DNA of 31,401 nucleotides from assembly GCA_051117315.1 (NCBI GenBank), contig JBNPEA010000006.1:1-31401 (forward strand). The letters are read 5' to 3'. Shown in pieces: positions 8,550 to 15,860 of this stretch. This DNA is from Salinarimonas sp051117315. GTDB lineage: Bacteria; Pseudomonadota; Alphaproteobacteria; Rhizobiales; Beijerinckiaceae. Both the position numbers and the translations under genes were made by a program. Position 1 is the stretch's first letter, and each line of letters starts with the position of its first letter. The notes beneath the pieces are model-generated. The model was not told the origin of the DNA. It saw only the letters and a program-made list of their open reading frames with translations, and made no database searches.

Positions 8550-9761
8550 TCAGATCGGGCGCGCGGTCCGATCTTGCAAGATTTCCTCGGTGCGTGCGCG
8601 TGTTTCCGCATCCAGCGTTAACGCGTCCTCGACGCTCCCGGGCGCCGGCAGGCCGGCGGCGGCCATGCCGTCCAGCGCCGCCTCCACGGTGTCGGCGATG
8701 CCGAAGAAGCCGATGCGCCCAGCGCAGAAGGCCGCGACCGCGACCTCGTTCGCGGCGTTGAGCACCGTCGGCGCGCCGCCGCCCGCGGCCATGGCGGCCT
8801 GCGCCAGCGCCAGACAGCGGAAGCGCTCGGTGTCGGCGCACTCGAAGGTGAAGCCGCCCAGCGCCGCGAAGTCGACCCGCGGCAGGTCGAGATCGAGCCG
8901 CGCGCCGTCCACCGCCAGCGCATTGACGATGGGGATGCGCATGTCCGGCGCACCGAGCCCCGCCGTGATCGAGCCGTCGCGCCAGTGCACGAGCCCGTGC
9001 ACGATGGATTGCGGATGCACCAGCACCTCGAGCCGCTCGGCGGGCATGGCGAACAGGTGGTGGGCCTCGATCAGCTCGAGGCCCTTGTTCATCAGGGTGG
9101 CCGAATCGATCGAGATCTTGGCGCCCATCGACCAGGTCGGGTGCTTGAGCGCCTCCTTGACGGTGGCGCGGGCCAGGCGCTCGCGCTCCCAGGTGCGGAA
9201 GGGGCCGCCGGATGCCGTCAGCGTCAGGGCCGTGACGTCCTCGCGCCGGCCGGCGCCGAGCGCCTGCTCCAGCGCGTTGTGCTCGGAATCGACCGCGCGC
9301 AACGTCACGCCGAGCCGGCGCGCCTGCGCCATGAAGGCCGTGCCCGCGGAAACGAGGCATTCCTTGTTGGCCAGCGCGATGGTGCGGCCGGGGCGCATCG
9401 CCGCGACCGTCGGCGCCAGCCCCGCGGCGCCGGAGATGGCGGCGAGCACCACGTCCGCGTCACGGGTGGCGGCCTCCATGACGGCGGCCGCGCCGGCGCC
9501 GCAGGCGATGCCGCTGCCCGAGAGCGCGTCCTTCAGCGCCGGGCCCGCCGCCTCGTCCGCCACCGCCGCGAAGCGCGCGCCGAGCGCCACCGCGAGATCG
9601 GCCAGCGCCCCCGCGTCGCGTCCGCCGACGACGGCCTCGACGACGAAGCGATCGGCATGCGCGCGCACCACGTCCGCCGTGGAGCGGCCGACCGAGCCGG
9701 TCGCGCCCAGGATGGTGATGCGGCGCGGCTCGGGCGTCGGCGCCTCGTTCATGTCCGGCAT
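8550..9761 (-). CDS. dxr: 1-deoxy-D-xylulose-5-phosphate reductoisomerase Dxr
   Basis: A 403-residue enzyme converting DXP to MEP with NADPH, the committed step of the non-mevalonate isoprenoid pathway, which feeds the undecaprenyl pathway served by the neighbouring uppS. Seen: NADPH-binding GATGSVGRST near residue 19, ANKECLVSAG, metal and substrate motifs DSEHNALEQ, SGGPFR, HPTWSMGAKISIDSATLMNKG and EAHHLF, and HPQSIVHG. The ATG at 9759-9761 has GGGAGGG upstream; a second ATG three codons later is an alternative. It follows cdsA after a gap of about 94 bases. Confidence 0.97.
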   Translation of the reverse strand: MPDMNEAPTPEPRRITILGATGSVGRSTADVVRAHADRFVVEAVVGGRDAGALADLAVALGARFAAVADEAAGPALKDALSGSGIACGAGAAAVMEAATRDADVVLAAISGAAGLAPTVAAMRPGRTIALANKECLVSAGTAFMAQARRLGVTLRAVDSEHNALEQALGAGRREDVTALTLTASGGPFRTWERERLARATVKEALKHPTWSMGAKISIDSATLMNKGLELIEAHHLFAMPAERLEVLVHPQSIVHGLVHWRDGSITAGLGAPDMRIPIVNALAVDGARLDLDLPRVDFAALGGFTFECADTERFRCLALAQAAMAAGGGAPTVLNAANEVAVAAFCAGRIGFFGIADTVEAALDGMAAAGLPAPGSVEDALTLDAETRARTEEILQDRTARPI

Positions 9762-9855
9762 GAGCCCTCCCGGGTTGCCCGTTCCTTATGCGGCAGAGCG
9801 CAGCGCGTGTCACCAGCGCGAGCGTCGCCCGCGCGGCTCGTCCCCGCGCGCGCCG

Positions 9856-10701
9856 TCAGCCGGCGACCGTCGACAGCCCCAGCCCGAGGAGCACGAAGGC
9901 GCAGACCGCGACGAAGGCGTCGATCCGGTCGAGCACGCCGCCGTGGCCCGGGATGAGCCTGCTCGAATCCTTGACCTTGAAATGGCGTTTCAGCGCCGAT
10001 TCGGCGAGATCCCCGATCTGCCCGACGACGGACGCGACGGCGGCCAGCGCCACCAGCGCCGCCCACGGCAGCGGCCGCTCCCAGCCGGCCAGGGTCCCCA
10101 CCATGGCGACGAACGTGCCCGCCAGCGTGCCGGCGACGAGACCGCCGAAGAAGCCCGACCAGGTCTTGCCGGGGCTGATTCGCGGCGCGAGCTTCGGCCC
10201 GCCCAGCGCGCGCCCGGTGAAGTAGGCGGCGATGTCCGTGCCCCAGACGACGGCGAAGATCCACAGGAGCCCGGTGAGGCCGAGCACCGGGCTCTCGCGC
10301 ACGAGGACCGGCGCCGTCGCCAGGATCACGACGACGGCGAAGCCGACGAGGCCCCAGCCCCGATCGCGCCCGCGCCGGCCGAAGAGCAGGATGGCCGCCG
10401 GGAACACGACGAGCCACATGAGCGCCGCCTGCGGCGCCTCGATCATCACCGAGACCGCGACCGCGATGAGCCCCATGAAGGTCGCCGCCCACAGCGGCTC
10501 GCGACGCTCGGGCTTCGTCACGTCCATCCATTCGTGGGCGGCGGCGCTCGCCGCGAGCAGCCAGAACAGGCCGGTCGCCCAGCCACCCGCCCAGGCGCTG
10601 CCGAGCGCGAGCGCCACGAGCACGAGTGCCGAGAGGAGCCGGATGCCGGTCTCCGAGCGCAGGAAGCCGCGCTCGTCGCCACGCGGGGCGGGAGGCGGCA
10701 T
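9856..10701 (-). CDS. cdsA: phosphatidate cytidylyltransferase CdsA
   Basis: A 281-residue polytopic membrane enzyme that makes CDP-diacylglycerol from phosphatidate and CTP, the precursor of all bacterial phospholipids. Several hydrophobic helices cover residues about 20-220. The family signature is complete near the C-terminus: SALKRHFKVKDSS, then IPGHGGVLDRIDA. The start lies one base after the uppS stop, so the two genes are transcribed and probably translated together. Confidence 0.96.
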   Translation of the reverse strand: MPPPAPRGDERGFLRSETGIRLLSALVLVALALGSAWAGGWATGLFWLLAASAAAHEWMDVTKPERREPLWAATFMGLIAVAVSVMIEAPQAALMWLVVFPAAILLFGRRGRDRGWGLVGFAVVVILATAPVLVRESPVLGLTGLLWIFAVVWGTDIAAYFTGRALGGPKLAPRISPGKTWSGFFGGLVAGTLAGTFVAMVGTLAGWERPLPWAALVALAAVASVVGQIGDLAESALKRHFKVKDSSRLIPGHGGVLDRIDAFVAVCAFVLLGLGLSTVAG

Positions 10702-10702
10702 G

Positions 10703-11494
10703 TCAGAGCGTCCGCGGGCCGAGCCCGCCGAAGCGGCGCTCGCGGCAGGCGTACTCGGCGAGCGCCGTCTCGAAGGCCTCGCGCCCGAAGTCCGGCCACA
10801 GGTCCGGCAGGAAGACGAGCTCCGAATAGGCGCTCTGCCAGGGCAGGAAGTTCGAGATACGCTGCTCGCCGGAGGTCCGCAGGACGAGATCGGGGTCGGG
10901 GATGTCGTGCGTGTCGAGGGCGGCCGAGAGCCTGTCGACGGTGATGTCCTGCGCAGAGAGCCGGCCCGCGGCGACCTCCTCGGCCAGCCGTCGCGCGGCC
11001 CGGGCGATCTCCTGCCGGCCGCCGTAGTTGAAGGCGACGACGAGGGTGAGGCCGGTATTGGCGCGCGTCAGCGTCTCCGCCTCCCGCAGTACGCCCACGA
11101 TGTCGGCCGGGAGCCCGTCGCGCTCGCCGATGATGCGCACGCGCACCCCGTTGCGGTGGAGCGTCGCCAAGTCCTTGCGCACGAAGTGCTTGAGGAGGCC
11201 CATCAGGTCGGAGACCTCCTCGGCCGGGCGCGTCCAGTTCTCGGCCGAGAACGAGTAGAGCGTCAGGTAGCGCACCCCCGCCTCGCCCGCGAGCTCGACG
11301 GCGCGGCGCACGGCCTCGACGCCGCGGCGATGGCCCTCGACCCGCGGCAGGCCGCGGCGCGCGGCCCAGCGCCCGTTGCCGTCCATGATGATGGCGACGT
11401 GGCGCGGCACGGCGGCCGCGCCGTGGCGCGGAGCGGCCGCCTCCTCGGCGGGGCGCGCGGCGAGCGCGGCCTGAGCGGCGCCGTCAGCGGGCAT
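10703..11494 (-). CDS. uppS: di-trans,poly-cis-undecaprenyl diphosphate synthase UppS
   Basis: A 263-residue cis-prenyltransferase that condenses isopentenyl diphosphate onto farnesyl diphosphate to make the C55 carrier lipid for peptidoglycan and LPS O-antigen. Seen: AIIMDGNGRWA with the catalytic Asp near residue 37, EGHRRGVEAV, FSAENW, and the C-terminal LVLRTSGEQRISNF and SELVF motifs. An N-terminal extension of about 30 Ala/Pro-rich residues precedes the core. GGAG lies about eight bases before the ATG. Confidence 0.97.
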   Translation of the reverse strand: MPADGAAQAALAARPAEEAAAPRHGAAAVPRHVAIIMDGNGRWAARRGLPRVEGHRRGVEAVRRAVELAGEAGVRYLTLYSFSAENWTRPAEEVSDLMGLLKHFVRKDLATLHRNGVRVRIIGERDGLPADIVGVLREAETLTRANTGLTLVVAFNYGGRQEIARAARRLAEEVAAGRLSAQDITVDRLSAALDTHDIPDPDLVLRTSGEQRISNFLPWQSAYSELVFLPDLWPDFGREAFETALAEYACRERRFGGLGPRTL

Positions 11495-11583
11495 GCGCTG
11501 GCTCCGGTGCGGCGGCGCCGCTGTCGCGCCCGTGCGTCATGATCTTCGGGTTCCTTGCGGCGGGGAGATCCATGCGGGCCGGC

Positions 11584-12144
11584 TCAGACCTGCATGATCT
11601 CCTTCTCCTTGGCGGCGACGACCGAATCGACCTCGGCGACGTGCTCGTCGGTGACCTTCTGCACCTCGGTCGCGTGGCGCTTCTCGTCGTCCTGGGAGAG
11701 GAGACCGTCCTTCTCCAGCTTCTTCAACGTATCGAGGCCGTCGCGGCGCACGTGGCGGATGGCGACGCGGGCCTCCTCCGCATACTTGTGCGCGACCTTG
11801 ACCATCTCCTTGCGGCGCTGTTCGTTCATCTCGGGGATGCGCAGGCGGATGACCTGGCCTTCGGTCTGCGGGTTGAGCCCGAGATCCGACTCGCGGATCG
11901 CCTTCTCCACCGCGCCGACCATGCCGCGATCCCAGACCTGCACGGAGAGCAGGCGCGGCTCGGGGACGGAGATCGTCGCGACCTGGTTCATCGGCATCGC
12001 GGCGCCGTAGGCCTCGACGGTGATCGGCTCGACGAGGCTCGCGGAGGCGCGGCCGGTGCGCAGGCCGGACAGGTCGTGCTTCAGGGACGCCACCGCACCC
12101 TGCATCCGCCGCCGAACGTCGTTGATGTCGAAATCGTCGCTCAT
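11584..12144 (-). CDS. frr: ribosome recycling factor Frr
   Basis: A 186-residue protein of the usual RRF length. With EF-G it splits the post-termination ribosome. Family motifs are clear: LRTGRASASLVEPI near residues 26-40, the Leu-rich QVWDRGMVGAVEKAI, LRIPEMNEQRRKEMVK, and the helical C-terminal half with HVRRDGLDTLKKLEKDG. It lies about 56 bases downstream of pyrH, the widely conserved order. Confidence 0.97.
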   Translation of the reverse strand: MSDDFDINDVRRRMQGAVASLKHDLSGLRTGRASASLVEPITVEAYGAAMPMNQVATISVPEPRLLSVQVWDRGMVGAVEKAIRESDLGLNPQTEGQVIRLRIPEMNEQRRKEMVKVAHKYAEEARVAIRHVRRDGLDTLKKLEKDGLLSQDDEKRHATEVQKVTDEHVAEVDSVVAAKEKEIMQV

Positions 12145-12200
12145 CGGTCTCTCGCCTCAATGCCAATTGCGACCCGGCTTACGCCGATGGCGGCCCGGCA

Positions 12201-12911
12201 TCAAGGGGCGACGACCGTCGCGGGTGCGCTGCCCTCCAGGATGGCGGCGACCGAGGAGGGCGGGTGCACGCTGCCGACGACGATCGGCAGGCGCTGCTCG
12301 CGGGCCAGCGCGAAGGCGGCGGTGTCCATGACCTTGAGGTCTGCGGCGATCGCCTCGTCGTGCGTGAGGCGCTCGAAGCGCTTCGCGTTCGGGTCGCGCT
12401 TGGGGTCGGCGGAATAGACGCCGTCGACCTGTGTGGCCTTGAGGACGGCGTCGCAGCGCAGCTCGGCGGCGCGCAGCACGGCGGAGGTGTCGGTGGTGAA
12501 GAACGGGTTGCCGGTGCCGCCGGCCAGCACCACGACCTGACCCTTGTCGAGGTGGTGCAGGGCGGGCTGGCGGGCGTAGGTCTCGCAGATCGTCGGCATC
12601 GACACCGCCGACATGGTGCGCGCCGGCACGCCGGCGGCGTTGAGCGCGGTCTCGAGGGCGAGAGAGTTCATCACGGTGGCGAGCATGCCCATCGAATCGG
12701 CGGTCGCCCGGTCGATCCAGCCGGCCGCCGACATGCGCGCGCCGCGGATGATGTTGCCGCCGCCGATGACGAGCGCGATCTGGAAGCCGGCCTCCTGAGC
12801 GCGGGCGATGTCGCCGGCGAGCGACGCGAGCGTCTGCGCCTCGAGCCAGTACCCGTCGGGCGCCTGCAGCGCCTCGCCCGAGAGCTTCACCAGGATGCGC
12901 TTGTAGGGCAT
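12201..12911 (-). CDS. pyrH: uridylate kinase PyrH (UMP kinase)
   Basis: A 236-residue amino-acid-kinase-fold enzyme that phosphorylates UMP to UDP, normally hexameric and allosterically controlled by UTP and GTP. Seen: RILVKLSGEAL at the N-terminus, ALVIGGGNIIRG for the phosphate loop, and GGTGNPFFTTDTSAVLRA for UMP and phosphate binding. The ATG at 12909-12911 gives the standard MPYKRIL start. A GTG two codons upstream (12915-12917) sits about eight bases from a GGAG and could be the true start. The gap to tsf is about 121 bases and holds a strong hairpin. Confidence 0.96.
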   Translation of the reverse strand: MPYKRILVKLSGEALQAPDGYWLEAQTLASLAGDIARAQEAGFQIALVIGGGNIIRGARMSAAGWIDRATADSMGMLATVMNSLALETALNAAGVPARTMSAVSMPTICETYARQPALHHLDKGQVVVLAGGTGNPFFTTDTSAVLRAAELRCDAVLKATQVDGVYSADPKRDPNAKRFERLTHDEAIAADLKVMDTAAFALAREQRLPIVVGSVHPPSSVAAILEGSAPATVVAP

Positions 12912-13000
12912 CGACACGCCGCCGTCTCCATCTTTGCCGCGACCGGGGTGGCGGACCGGGCGGCGCGCGGGCCGCGCGTCCCTCGTCCGCATACGAGAGC

Positions 13001-13022
13001 GGCGGCGCCCGGGGGCGCCGCC
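13001..13022 (-). terminator. strong GC hairpin just after tsf (attenuator or mRNA-stability element)
   Basis: A perfect inverted repeat with a 9-bp stem and 4-base loop (GGCGGCGCC at 13001-13009, GGCGCCGCC at 13014-13022) lies about 11 bases past the tsf stop on the minus strand. There is no T-run behind it, so full termination is doubtful; partial termination or 3'-end protection of rpsB-tsf mRNA is more likely. Confidence 0.4.
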
Positions 13023-13032
13023 GCGCAGCACG

Positions 13033-13965
13033 TCAGGCCTTGACGCCGGCCTGGGCGGCGACCTCGGCCGCGAAGTCGCTCTCTTCCTTCTCGATGCCCT
13101 CGCCGAGCGCGTAGCGGACGAAGCCGCCGATCGCGATCGGCGCGCCAACCTTGGCCTCGGCCTCCTTGAGCACCTGCGCGACGCTCTTGGACGGGTCGTG
13201 GACGAAGGACTGCTCCAGGAGGGTGACCTCCTTGTAGTAGGACTTCAGGCCGCTCTCGACGATCTTCTGCATGACGTGATCCGGCTTGCCGGCGTTCTTG
13301 TCGCGCAGGATAGCCGACTCGCGCTCCAACGTCGCCGCATCGACGCCCGAGGCGTCGACCGCGACCGGGTTCGTGGCGGCGATGTGCATGGCGATCTGGC
13401 GGCCGAGCGTGGCGAGCGCGTCGGTGTTCGAGCCTGCGGACTCGAGCGCGACGACGACGCCGATCTTGCCGAGGCCCTCGGCCACCGCGCCGTGCACGTA
13501 GGAGGCGATGACGCCCTGGCCGACCGTGACCTTCGCCGTGCGGCGCACGGTCATGTTCTCGCCGATCGTGGCGATGAGCTCCTGGAGCGTCTCGCCGACC
13601 GTGCCCGAGCCGCCGGGATAGCCGGCCGCGGTGAGGCCGTCGACGGTGCCGTCCGTGTCCAGCACCAGCTTGGCGGCCTGGGAGACGAAGGCCTGGAACT
13701 GCTCGTTGCGGGCGACGAAGTCGGTCTCGGAGTTCACCTCGACCATGCCGGCGGCCTTGCCGTCACGCAGCTCGACGGCGACGAGGCCCTCGGCGGCGAC
13801 GCGGCCGGCCTTCTTGGCGGCCTTGGCGAGGCCCTTCTTGCGCAGCCAGTCGACCGCGGCCTCGATGTCGCCGTCGGTCTCGCCCAGGGCGTTCTTGCAG
13901 TCCATCATGCCCGCGCCGGTCTTCTCGCGCAGGTCCTTCACCATCGCCGCGGTGATGTTCGCCAT
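13033..13965 (-). CDS. tsf: translation elongation factor Ts
   Basis: A 310-residue EF-Ts, the guanine-nucleotide exchange factor for EF-Tu. The N-terminal UBA-like domain reads VKDLREKTGAGMMDCKNAL, followed by the core with SETDFVARNEQF and MHIAATNP and the C-terminal VLLEQSFVHD motif, all diagnostic. The start ATG (13963-13965) gives the family's MANITA beginning. It follows rpsB after about 125 bases that contain an inverted repeat. Confidence 0.98.
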   Translation of the reverse strand: MANITAAMVKDLREKTGAGMMDCKNALGETDGDIEAAVDWLRKKGLAKAAKKAGRVAAEGLVAVELRDGKAAGMVEVNSETDFVARNEQFQAFVSQAAKLVLDTDGTVDGLTAAGYPGGSGTVGETLQELIATIGENMTVRRTAKVTVGQGVIASYVHGAVAEGLGKIGVVVALESAGSNTDALATLGRQIAMHIAATNPVAVDASGVDAATLERESAILRDKNAGKPDHVMQKIVESGLKSYYKEVTLLEQSFVHDPSKSVAQVLKEAEAKVGAPIAIGGFVRYALGEGIEKEESDFAAEVAAQAGVKA

Positions 13966-13990
13966 GATCTCGGGTCTCCGTCATGAAAGG

Positions 13991-14023
13991 AGCCCGGCGG
14001 TCCGCTGTTCGGCACGCCGGGCT
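13991..14023 (-). terminator. inverted repeat between rpsB and tsf (possible attenuator)
   Basis: A perfect 9-bp inverted repeat (AGCCCGGCG at 13991-13999, CGCCGGGCT at 14015-14023) with a 15-base loop lies in the rpsB-tsf gap. On the minus strand the stem is followed by CCTTTC and, about 25 bases later, the tsf start. It could lower tsf expression relative to rpsB. Confidence 0.4.
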
Positions 14024-14090
14024 GATGTCGTCACGGGTGCGTCGATACCGACATCGCACGAATGCGACGCGGCGATGACGCTCGGGCTGA

Positions 14091-15146
14091 TTACGCCGCG
14101 GCGGCCTCGAGCATGGCGCGCGCCTGCGCCACCCAGCCATTCTGCGCGATCTTGCCGTTCAGCTTCAGGTCCGCGTCGAGCGCCGCGGCCTCCTCGTCGG
14201 TCAGCGCCGCGATCTGCCAGTAGTGGAACACGCCGCCGTCGGTGAGGGTCTGCTCCAGCTCCGGGCCGACGCCGGTGAGCTTCGAGAGGTCGTCGGGCGC
14301 GCCGCGCGGGGCGGCCAGGCGCTCGAACCGGTCGGTCTGCTCCATGGTGACATCCACCGGCGCCTCGGCCGGGCCGGCCGAAGCGGCCGTTTCGATCTCG
14401 GGCAGCTCCTCGACCATCGGGGCCTCGGAAGCACCGACGTCGATGCCCAGGTCGCCCTGCGAGCGGGAGATACCGTCGAGCGCGGCGCGGGCGATCAGGT
14501 CGCAGTAGAGCGCGATGGCGCGGCCCGCGTCGTCGTTGGCCGGGATCGGGTAGGTGATGCCGTCGGGATCGCAGTTCGTGTCGACGATGGCCGCGACCGG
14601 GATGCCGAGGCGCGTCGCCTCCTTCACCGCCAGCTGCTCCTTGTTGGTGTCGATCACGAAGATCAGGTCGGGCACGCCGCCCATGTCCTTGATGCCGCCG
14701 AGCGCCCGCTCGAGCTTGTCCTTCTCGCGGGCGAGCATCAGGCGCTCCTTCTTGGTGAGGCCCTGGGCCCCGCCATCGAGCAGCTCGTCGACCTTGCGCA
14801 GGCGCGAGATCGAGCCGGAGATGGTCTTCCAGTTCGTCAGCATGCCGCCGAGCCAGCGGGAGTTGACGTAGTACTGGGCCGAGCGCTTGGCGGCGTCCGC
14901 CACCGCGTCCTGGGCCTGGCGCTTCGTGCCCACCAGGAGCACGCGGCCGCCGCGGGAGACCGTGTCGCTCACCGCCTGCAGGGCGCGGTAGAACATCGGC
15001 ACCGTCTGGGCCAGGTCGATGATGTGGATGTTGTTGCGCGTGCCGAAGATGAACGGCAGCATCTTCGGGTTCCAGCGGTGGGTCTGGTGACCGAAATGCG
15101 CGCCGGCCTCGAGGAGGCTGCGCATGGAGGTGTCGGGAAGGGCCAT
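14091..15146 (-). CDS. rpsB: 30S ribosomal protein S2 with C-terminal HhH-like extension
   Basis: A 351-residue S2, about 110 residues longer than E. coli S2. The core (residues 1 to about 230) has MRSLLEAGAHFGHQTHRWNPKM, the IIDLAQT segment, RQAQDAV, NSRWLGGMLTNW and DLIFVIDTNKE. After an acidic linker, residues about 288-351 form a separate small domain starting KLTGVGPELEQTL and ending GWVAQARAML, which resembles a helix-hairpin-helix of the kind found as tails on several alphaproteobacterial proteins. Its role is not known to me. The ATG at 15144-15146 gives MALPDTSMRSLL as in relatives. It heads the minus-strand operon, with its own promoter about 115 bases upstream. Confidence 0.97.
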   Translation of the reverse strand: MALPDTSMRSLLEAGAHFGHQTHRWNPKMLPFIFGTRNNIHIIDLAQTVPMFYRALQAVSDTVSRGGRVLLVGTKRQAQDAVADAAKRSAQYYVNSRWLGGMLTNWKTISGSISRLRKVDELLDGGAQGLTKKERLMLAREKDKLERALGGIKDMGGVPDLIFVIDTNKEQLAVKEATRLGIPVAAIVDTNCDPDGITYPIPANDDAGRAIALYCDLIARAALDGISRSQGDLGIDVGASEAPMVEELPEIETAASAGPAEAPVDVTMEQTDRFERLAAPRGAPDDLSKLTGVGPELEQTLTDGGVFHYWQIAALTDEEAAALDADLKLNGKIAQNGWVAQARAMLEAAAA

Positions 15147-15186
15147 CTGTCTATACTCTCCGGTTCTGCCTCCGCGGGGCCGCGTT

Positions 15187-15203
15187 CCGGCTTGATCAGC
15201 CGG
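15187..15203 (-). repeat. stem-loop in rpsB leader
   Basis: A 5-bp inverted repeat (CCGGC / GCCGG) with a 7-base loop lies in the predicted 5' untranslated leader of rpsB, about 40 bases before the start. It is one of two adjacent stems; see the regulatory finding. Confidence 0.3.
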
Positions 15204-15213
15204 CACCGGGTGC

Positions 15214-15234
15214 GTCGCGCCGTCAGGGCGCGAC
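15214..15234 (-). repeat. strong stem-loop in rpsB leader
   Basis: A perfect 8-bp inverted repeat (GTCGCGCC at 15214-15221, GGCGCGAC at 15227-15234) with a 5-base loop lies in the predicted rpsB leader, between promoter and start codon. Leaders of S2 messages in other bacteria are bound by S2 for autoregulation; that role here is inference. Confidence 0.45.
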
Positions 15235-15260
15235 ATGGCTCCGCGTGTGGGATGGGCGCG

Positions 15261-15289
15261 CATATACGGGCTCGGGAGCGGGAATGCAA
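15261..15289 (-). promoter_or_regulatory. sigma-70-type promoter of rpsB operon
   Basis: On the minus strand a -35-like TTGCAT (15284-15289) is followed after exactly 17 bases by a -10-like TATATG (15261-15266). This is the most AT-rich patch upstream of rpsB and lies about 115-145 bases before the start codon, giving a leader of roughly 105-110 bases. Confidence 0.6.
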
Positions 15290-15318
15290 GCGCGGCGGCG
15301 GCCCGGAGGACGCCCCGC

Positions 15319-15852
15319 TCACCCCCGCGTCGGTGCGAGCGCCTTCACCGCATCCCCGGTGCGGATCGCCCCCTCCCGCTCGACGAGAGCGACGAGCCCG
15401 CGCCGGCCCTTCGCCGCCTTGACGAACGCGAGCTCAAGATCAGCCCGCCCGTGCGCCGCCGCGAGCGCGCGGCCCGGCTGGCGGCAGGGCGGGTTCGCCT
15501 CCGTTACGAACAGCGTCGCGCCGGACGGGAAGACGAGCCGCGTGCCCGGCGGCGTCGCCGTCAGCTCCGGCACGCCGGTCAGCACGAGGTTCGCGCCCAG
15601 ATGAGCGGGATCGACCTCGGGGATGCCCAGCGTCTCGGCCACGAGCGCGAGCTCCTCCCGCGACACGAGCGACACCTGCCGCGTGTTCGCGATCTCGGTC
15701 CCCCGCTTGTGCCAGGGCGTGCGCGCATCGGCCTTGCGCACGAGCCCGTGATGCACGTCCCCCGCGAGCCCGCCGAAGACGAGGGCGGCCTCGGGGACGG
15801 CGCGGGTGAGGAAGTCGGGGCCGGGGGCGAGGAGGAGGGTGTGGAGGTGCAT
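15319..15852 (-). CDS. MOSC domain-containing protein
   Basis: A 177-residue protein that is nearly all MOSC domain, the fold shared by the molybdenum cofactor sulfurase C-terminus, YiiM and mARC. Seen: GGLAGDVHHG near residue 30, RQVSLVSREEL, HLGANLVLTG, and the single conserved Cys in EANPPCRQPGR, the presumed cofactor or sulfur-carrying residue. Standalone MOSC proteins often act on N-hydroxylated or sulfur substrates, but the substrate here cannot be told. The start could be ATG 15850-15852 (chosen) or a TTG at 15862-15864 that overlaps the dnaE stop as TTGA; either way the gene is tightly coupled to dnaE, though no functional link is known to me. Confidence 0.85.
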   Translation of the reverse strand: MHLHTLLLAPGPDFLTRAVPEAALVFGGLAGDVHHGLVRKADARTPWHKRGTEIANTRQVSLVSREELALVAETLGIPEVDPAHLGANLVLTGVPELTATPPGTRLVFPSGATLFVTEANPPCRQPGRALAAAHGRADLELAFVKAAKGRRGLVALVEREGAIRTGDAVKALAPTRG

Positions 15853-15860
15853 GGGCGGGC

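Noticed and set aside
5212..10944. A plus-strand open frame of 1910 codons antisense to bamA-rseP-dxr-cdsA-uppS
   Set aside because: It mirrors well-identified essential genes. In high-GC DNA the sense codons TTA, CTA and TCA are rare, so antisense frames in register rarely meet stops. The translation is low-complexity Arg/Ala/Asp-rich with no family motif.
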